From contig CAZXEJ010000049.1 in NCBI GenBank assembly GCA_964639895.1, positions 1 to 15,082 of the forward strand: a stretch of 15,082 bases of DNA. Direction: 5' to 3'. Source of the DNA: CAZXEJ01 sp964639895 (GTDB lineage: Bacteria; Desulfobacterota_D; UBA1144; Nemesobacterales; JADFKM01). Under the pieces are notes generated by a model. That model had not been told where the DNA came from. It worked only from the letters and a program-made list of their open reading frames with translations, and did not search any database. Position numbers and translations under genes: made by a program. Of this stretch, positions 13,152-15,082 are shown in pieces (position 1 is the stretch's first letter; every line of letters begins with the position of its first letter).

Positions 13152-13436
13152 ATGGTTGAAGTACTAATGTTTTCCCTCTACATATTCGTACTCGCCATGT
13201 TCGTGGGGTTCGAGGTCATAACCAAGGTTCCCCCGCTGCTCCACACCCCTCTCATGTCGGGCTCGAACGCCATCTCGGGCATCACCATCGTCGGCGCCCT
13301 CATAAGTGCGGGCGCGGGACACGGGGTGCTGAGCTCGTTCCTGGGTTTCCTGGCCGTAATCATGGCGACCATAAACGTCGTAGGCGGCTACGTGGTGACC
13401 GACCGTATGCTCACCATGTTCAGGAAACAGAGGTAA
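13152..13436 (+). CDS. pntAB: NAD(P) transhydrogenase, subunit alpha 2 (membrane)
   Basis: The 94-aa protein has three membrane helices (about 5-20, 38-60 and 63-80). It forms part of the proton channel (domain II) with PntB. The signature Leu-Leu-His31-Thr-Pro-Leu-Met-Ser-Gly-Ser-Asn-Ala-Ile-Ser-Gly is present. It starts 2 nt after the pntAA stop, with GGAGGTGG inside the end of pntAA as ribosome-binding site, so the two are translationally close. The separation of alpha into two polypeptides is the three-subunit form also known from Rhodospirillum and Thermus. Confidence 0.95.
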   Translation: MVEVLMFSLYIFVLAMFVGFEVITKVPPLLHTPLMSGSNAISGITIVGALISAGAGHGVLSSFLGFLAVIMATINVVGGYVVTDRMLTMFRKQR

Positions 13437-13470
13437 CCACCACTCATCTCTTCAACAAGGGAGAAGCGCG

Positions 13471-14847
13471 ATGGATGTCAAAGTCAGTCTCGTCTACTTG
13501 GTTGCCGCCATACTGTTCATATTCGGGCTCAAGATGCTCAGCTCACCCCGGAGCGCCAGACGCGGCAACATGGTGTCGGCCCTGGGCATGCTCCTTGCCA
13601 TAGTGGTGACGCTGCTGAGCAAGGAGATAGTGAGTTGGCCCTACATCATAATCGGCCTCGTCGTGGGATCCGCCGTCGGCGTCTACCTGGCCCGCACCGT
13701 CCAGCTCACCGACATGCCTCAGATGGTGGCCGCCTTCAACGGGTTCGGCGGAGGCGCCTCGGCGCTGGTGGCCTTTGCCGAGGTGGGCCCGTTGGTGCTG
13801 CACGGGGCCGCCGATAAGTACGTGATCGTAAGCCTCGTACTCAGTGTGCTGATCGGTACGGTGACCTTCACCGGCAGCTTCGTGGCCTACGCCAAGCTCC
13901 AGGGCCTGATGACGGGGGCCCCGATAACCTATCCGGGACAGAAGCTCGCCAACATGGCCATGCTGCTGGCCGTAGTCGTCCTGGGTGCTCTCATGACCTA
14001 CAACCCGTCGCTGTGGCTGCTGCTGGTACTTGTGTTCATCATTGCGGCGTTCCTGGGCGTATCGTCCGTGATACCTATCGGTGGAGCCGACATGCCGGTG
14101 GTTATAGCCTTGCTTAATTCCTATTCCGGTCTCGCCGCGTCGGCCACGGGATTCGTCATCAACAACAACATCCTCATCATAAGCGGTGCCCTGGTGGGGG
14201 CCTCGGGACTCATACTGACCCACCTGATGTGTGTCGCCATGAACCGCTCCATATGGAACGTGCTGTTCGGGGCCGTGGGCACCGACGGCGGCGCAGCGGC
14301 CGGGGCCGAGCAGCGGACGGTGACGCGTTATACGCCCGAGGACGCGGCCCTCATGCTGGAGAACGCCAACTCCGTCATAATAGTGCCCGGCTACGGCCTG
14401 GCCGTCGCGCAGGCCCAGCACATACTGCACGAGGTGGCAAAGATGCTCATGGACAGGGGTGTCAAGGTGCGTTACGCCATCCACCCCGTCGCGGGCAGGA
14501 TGCCCGGCCACATGAACGTGTTGCTCGCCGAGGCCAACGTGCCCTACGACTTGATGTTCGACATGGAGGAGATAAACGACGAGTTCCAGAACACGGACGT
14601 CGTCCTCGTCATAGGCGCGAACGACGTCATCAACCCGATAGCGCGCTACAAGAAGGACAGCCCCCTGTATGGCATGCCCATTCTCAACGTCGACCAGGCC
14701 AGAACGGTGATCATCTGCAAGAGGAGCCTCTCTCCCGGCTTTGCGGGTGAGGACAACCCGCTGTTCTACGAGGACAAGACGATGATGGTGTTCGGAGACG
14801 CGAAGAAGACCATCACCGACCTTGCGAACATATTGAAGTCCTCCTAG
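13471..14847 (+). CDS. pntB: NAD(P) transhydrogenase, subunit beta (NADP(H)-binding)
   Basis: The 458-aa protein carries the rest of the membrane domain (about eight or nine helices, residues 5-265) and the soluble NADP(H)-binding domain III (about 285-458). Domain III shows Gly307-Tyr-Gly-Leu-Ala-Val-Ala-Gln-Ala-Gln, His-Pro-Val-Ala-Gly-Arg-Met-Pro-Gly-His (338-347), Gly-Ala-Asn-Asp-Val-Ile-Asn (382-388) and Lys417-Arg-Ser-Leu-Ser-Pro-Gly-Phe-Ala-Gly. All are family hallmarks. In the membrane domain the position of E. coli His91, central to proton transfer, is Asn90 (Val-Ala-Ala-Phe-Asn-Gly-Phe-Gly-Gly-Gly). It follows pntAB by 34 nt, with AAGGGAG as ribosome-binding site. The complex lets the proton gradient drive NADPH formation. 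Confidence 0.96.
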   Translation: MDVKVSLVYLVAAILFIFGLKMLSSPRSARRGNMVSALGMLLAIVVTLLSKEIVSWPYIIIGLVVGSAVGVYLARTVQLTDMPQMVAAFNGFGGGASALVAFAEVGPLVLHGAADKYVIVSLVLSVLIGTVTFTGSFVAYAKLQGLMTGAPITYPGQKLANMAMLLAVVVLGALMTYNPSLWLLLVLVFIIAAFLGVSSVIPIGGADMPVVIALLNSYSGLAASATGFVINNNILIISGALVGASGLILTHLMCVAMNRSIWNVLFGAVGTDGGAAAGAEQRTVTRYTPEDAALMLENANSVIIVPGYGLAVAQAQHILHEVAKMLMDRGVKVRYAIHPVAGRMPGHMNVLLAEANVPYDLMFDMEEINDEFQNTDVVLVIGANDVINPIARYKKDSPLYGMPILNVDQARTVIICKRSLSPGFAGEDNPLFYEDKTMMVFGDAKKTITDLANILKSS

Positions 14848-14897
14848 TGCCCCCTGCCGCGACGTAGTCCGAAAGGGTGGGGACCGGTAGACGTTCA

Positions 14898-14917
14898 AGC
14901 CCCCGCGCGCGGGGGCT
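14898..14917 (+). terminator. Hairpin after the pnt operon
   Basis: This is a perfect 20-nt palindrome, AGCCCCCGCGCGCGGGGGCT, which can form an 8-bp stem with a 4-nt loop. It lies 50 nt after the pntB stop. The following CCTTCCTCTT gives only a weak U-rich tail. Confidence 0.5.
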
Positions 14918-14976
14918 GACCCTTCCTCTTGCATTGAGCCGAGAGGCGCCGGTTGCGTCTTGAGGGAACAAAAAAT

Positions 14977-15015
14977 GGGAGCGCCTCGGGGTCAGAAGCG
15001 CTCCCACCAGTTTTT
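14977..15015. terminator. Bidirectional rho-independent terminator
   Basis: GGGAGCGC (14977-14984) pairs perfectly with GCGCTCCC (14998-15005) around a 13-nt loop. An A-run (14970-14975) lies before it and TTTTT (15011-15015) after it, so it could work from either strand. It probably ends the pnt transcript and any minus-strand transcript entering from beyond the window. Confidence 0.6.
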
Positions 15016-15082
15016 AAGGAGGATGGAGGATGGATTTAAGTGCTGTATTTAATTTCTAACTATATAATAAAGTATTTTACTT
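15016..15082 (+). other. AT-rich tail with a ribosome-binding site and tiny open frame
   Basis: AAGGAGG (15016-15022) lies 7 nt before ATG15030, which opens a nine-codon frame (Met-Asp-Leu-Ser-Ala-Val-Phe-Asn-Phe) ending with TAA at 15057-15059. ATG15023 gives another nine-codon frame. TATAAT occurs at 15063-15068 without a good -35. This may be a leader peptide, the start of a region beyond the window, or chance. Confidence 0.2.

Noticed and set aside
13543..14934. 463-aa minus-strand reading frame
   Set aside because: It is opposite pntB, His/Gly/Arg-rich and without homology; a GC-rich shadow of a clearly conserved gene.

Overview
The window looks like a chromosomal stretch from a GC-rich, diderm (Gram-negative type) bacterium. 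The envelope type is inferred from an outer-membrane beta-barrel protein, a lipoprotein, a Tat-exported copper enzyme and sigma70-like promoters. Coding DNA is GC-rich but uses ATA (Ile) and AGG (Arg) freely, as some Desulfobacterota/Nitrospirota-like lineages do. The sequence alone does not fix the phylum. No mobile element, CRISPR array or rRNA was recognised.

Layout. Positions 1-145 hold the end of a tRNA-Val and a complete tRNA-Asp. A solitary AT-richer putative lipoprotein follows (499-1104), then about 1 kb without a recognisable gene. From 5622 down to 2099, on the minus strand, lies the most interesting block: a promoter overlapped by a DtxR/IdeR-like metal-repressor box, a two-domain multicopper oxidase, a ZIP-family metal transporter with an extra N-terminal extracytoplasmic domain, and a transporter-type outer-membrane beta-barrel interrupted by a +1 frameshift in a C7 run. 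Next come a membrane-bound diguanylate cyclase with PAS and two tandem GAF domains (8465-6141, minus), and a divergent single-domain response regulator (9102-9479). These are followed by an aquaporin with a plant-TIP-like selectivity filter (9699-10379), a convergent GNAT acetyltransferase (11385-10807, minus), and the three-gene proton-translocating transhydrogenase operon pntAA-pntAB-pntB (11995-14847). The window ends with two hairpin terminators.

How the genes fit together. The copper oxidase and ZIP transporter are 25 nt apart and almost certainly co-transcribed. The barrel gene lies 220 nt further on and may belong to the same unit. With the DtxR-like box on the promoter, the simplest reading is a metal-responsive envelope system: periplasmic oxidation of a metal, inner-membrane metal transport and an outer-membrane channel. 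This is inference; the metal is unknown. The cyclase and response regulator are signalling genes with no partner in the window. The transhydrogenase supplies NADPH at the expense of the proton gradient.

About a fifth of the window is long GC-rich non-coding DNA. Parts of it have a strong G+T over C+A bias on the + strand, and some spacers share short imperfect repeats.
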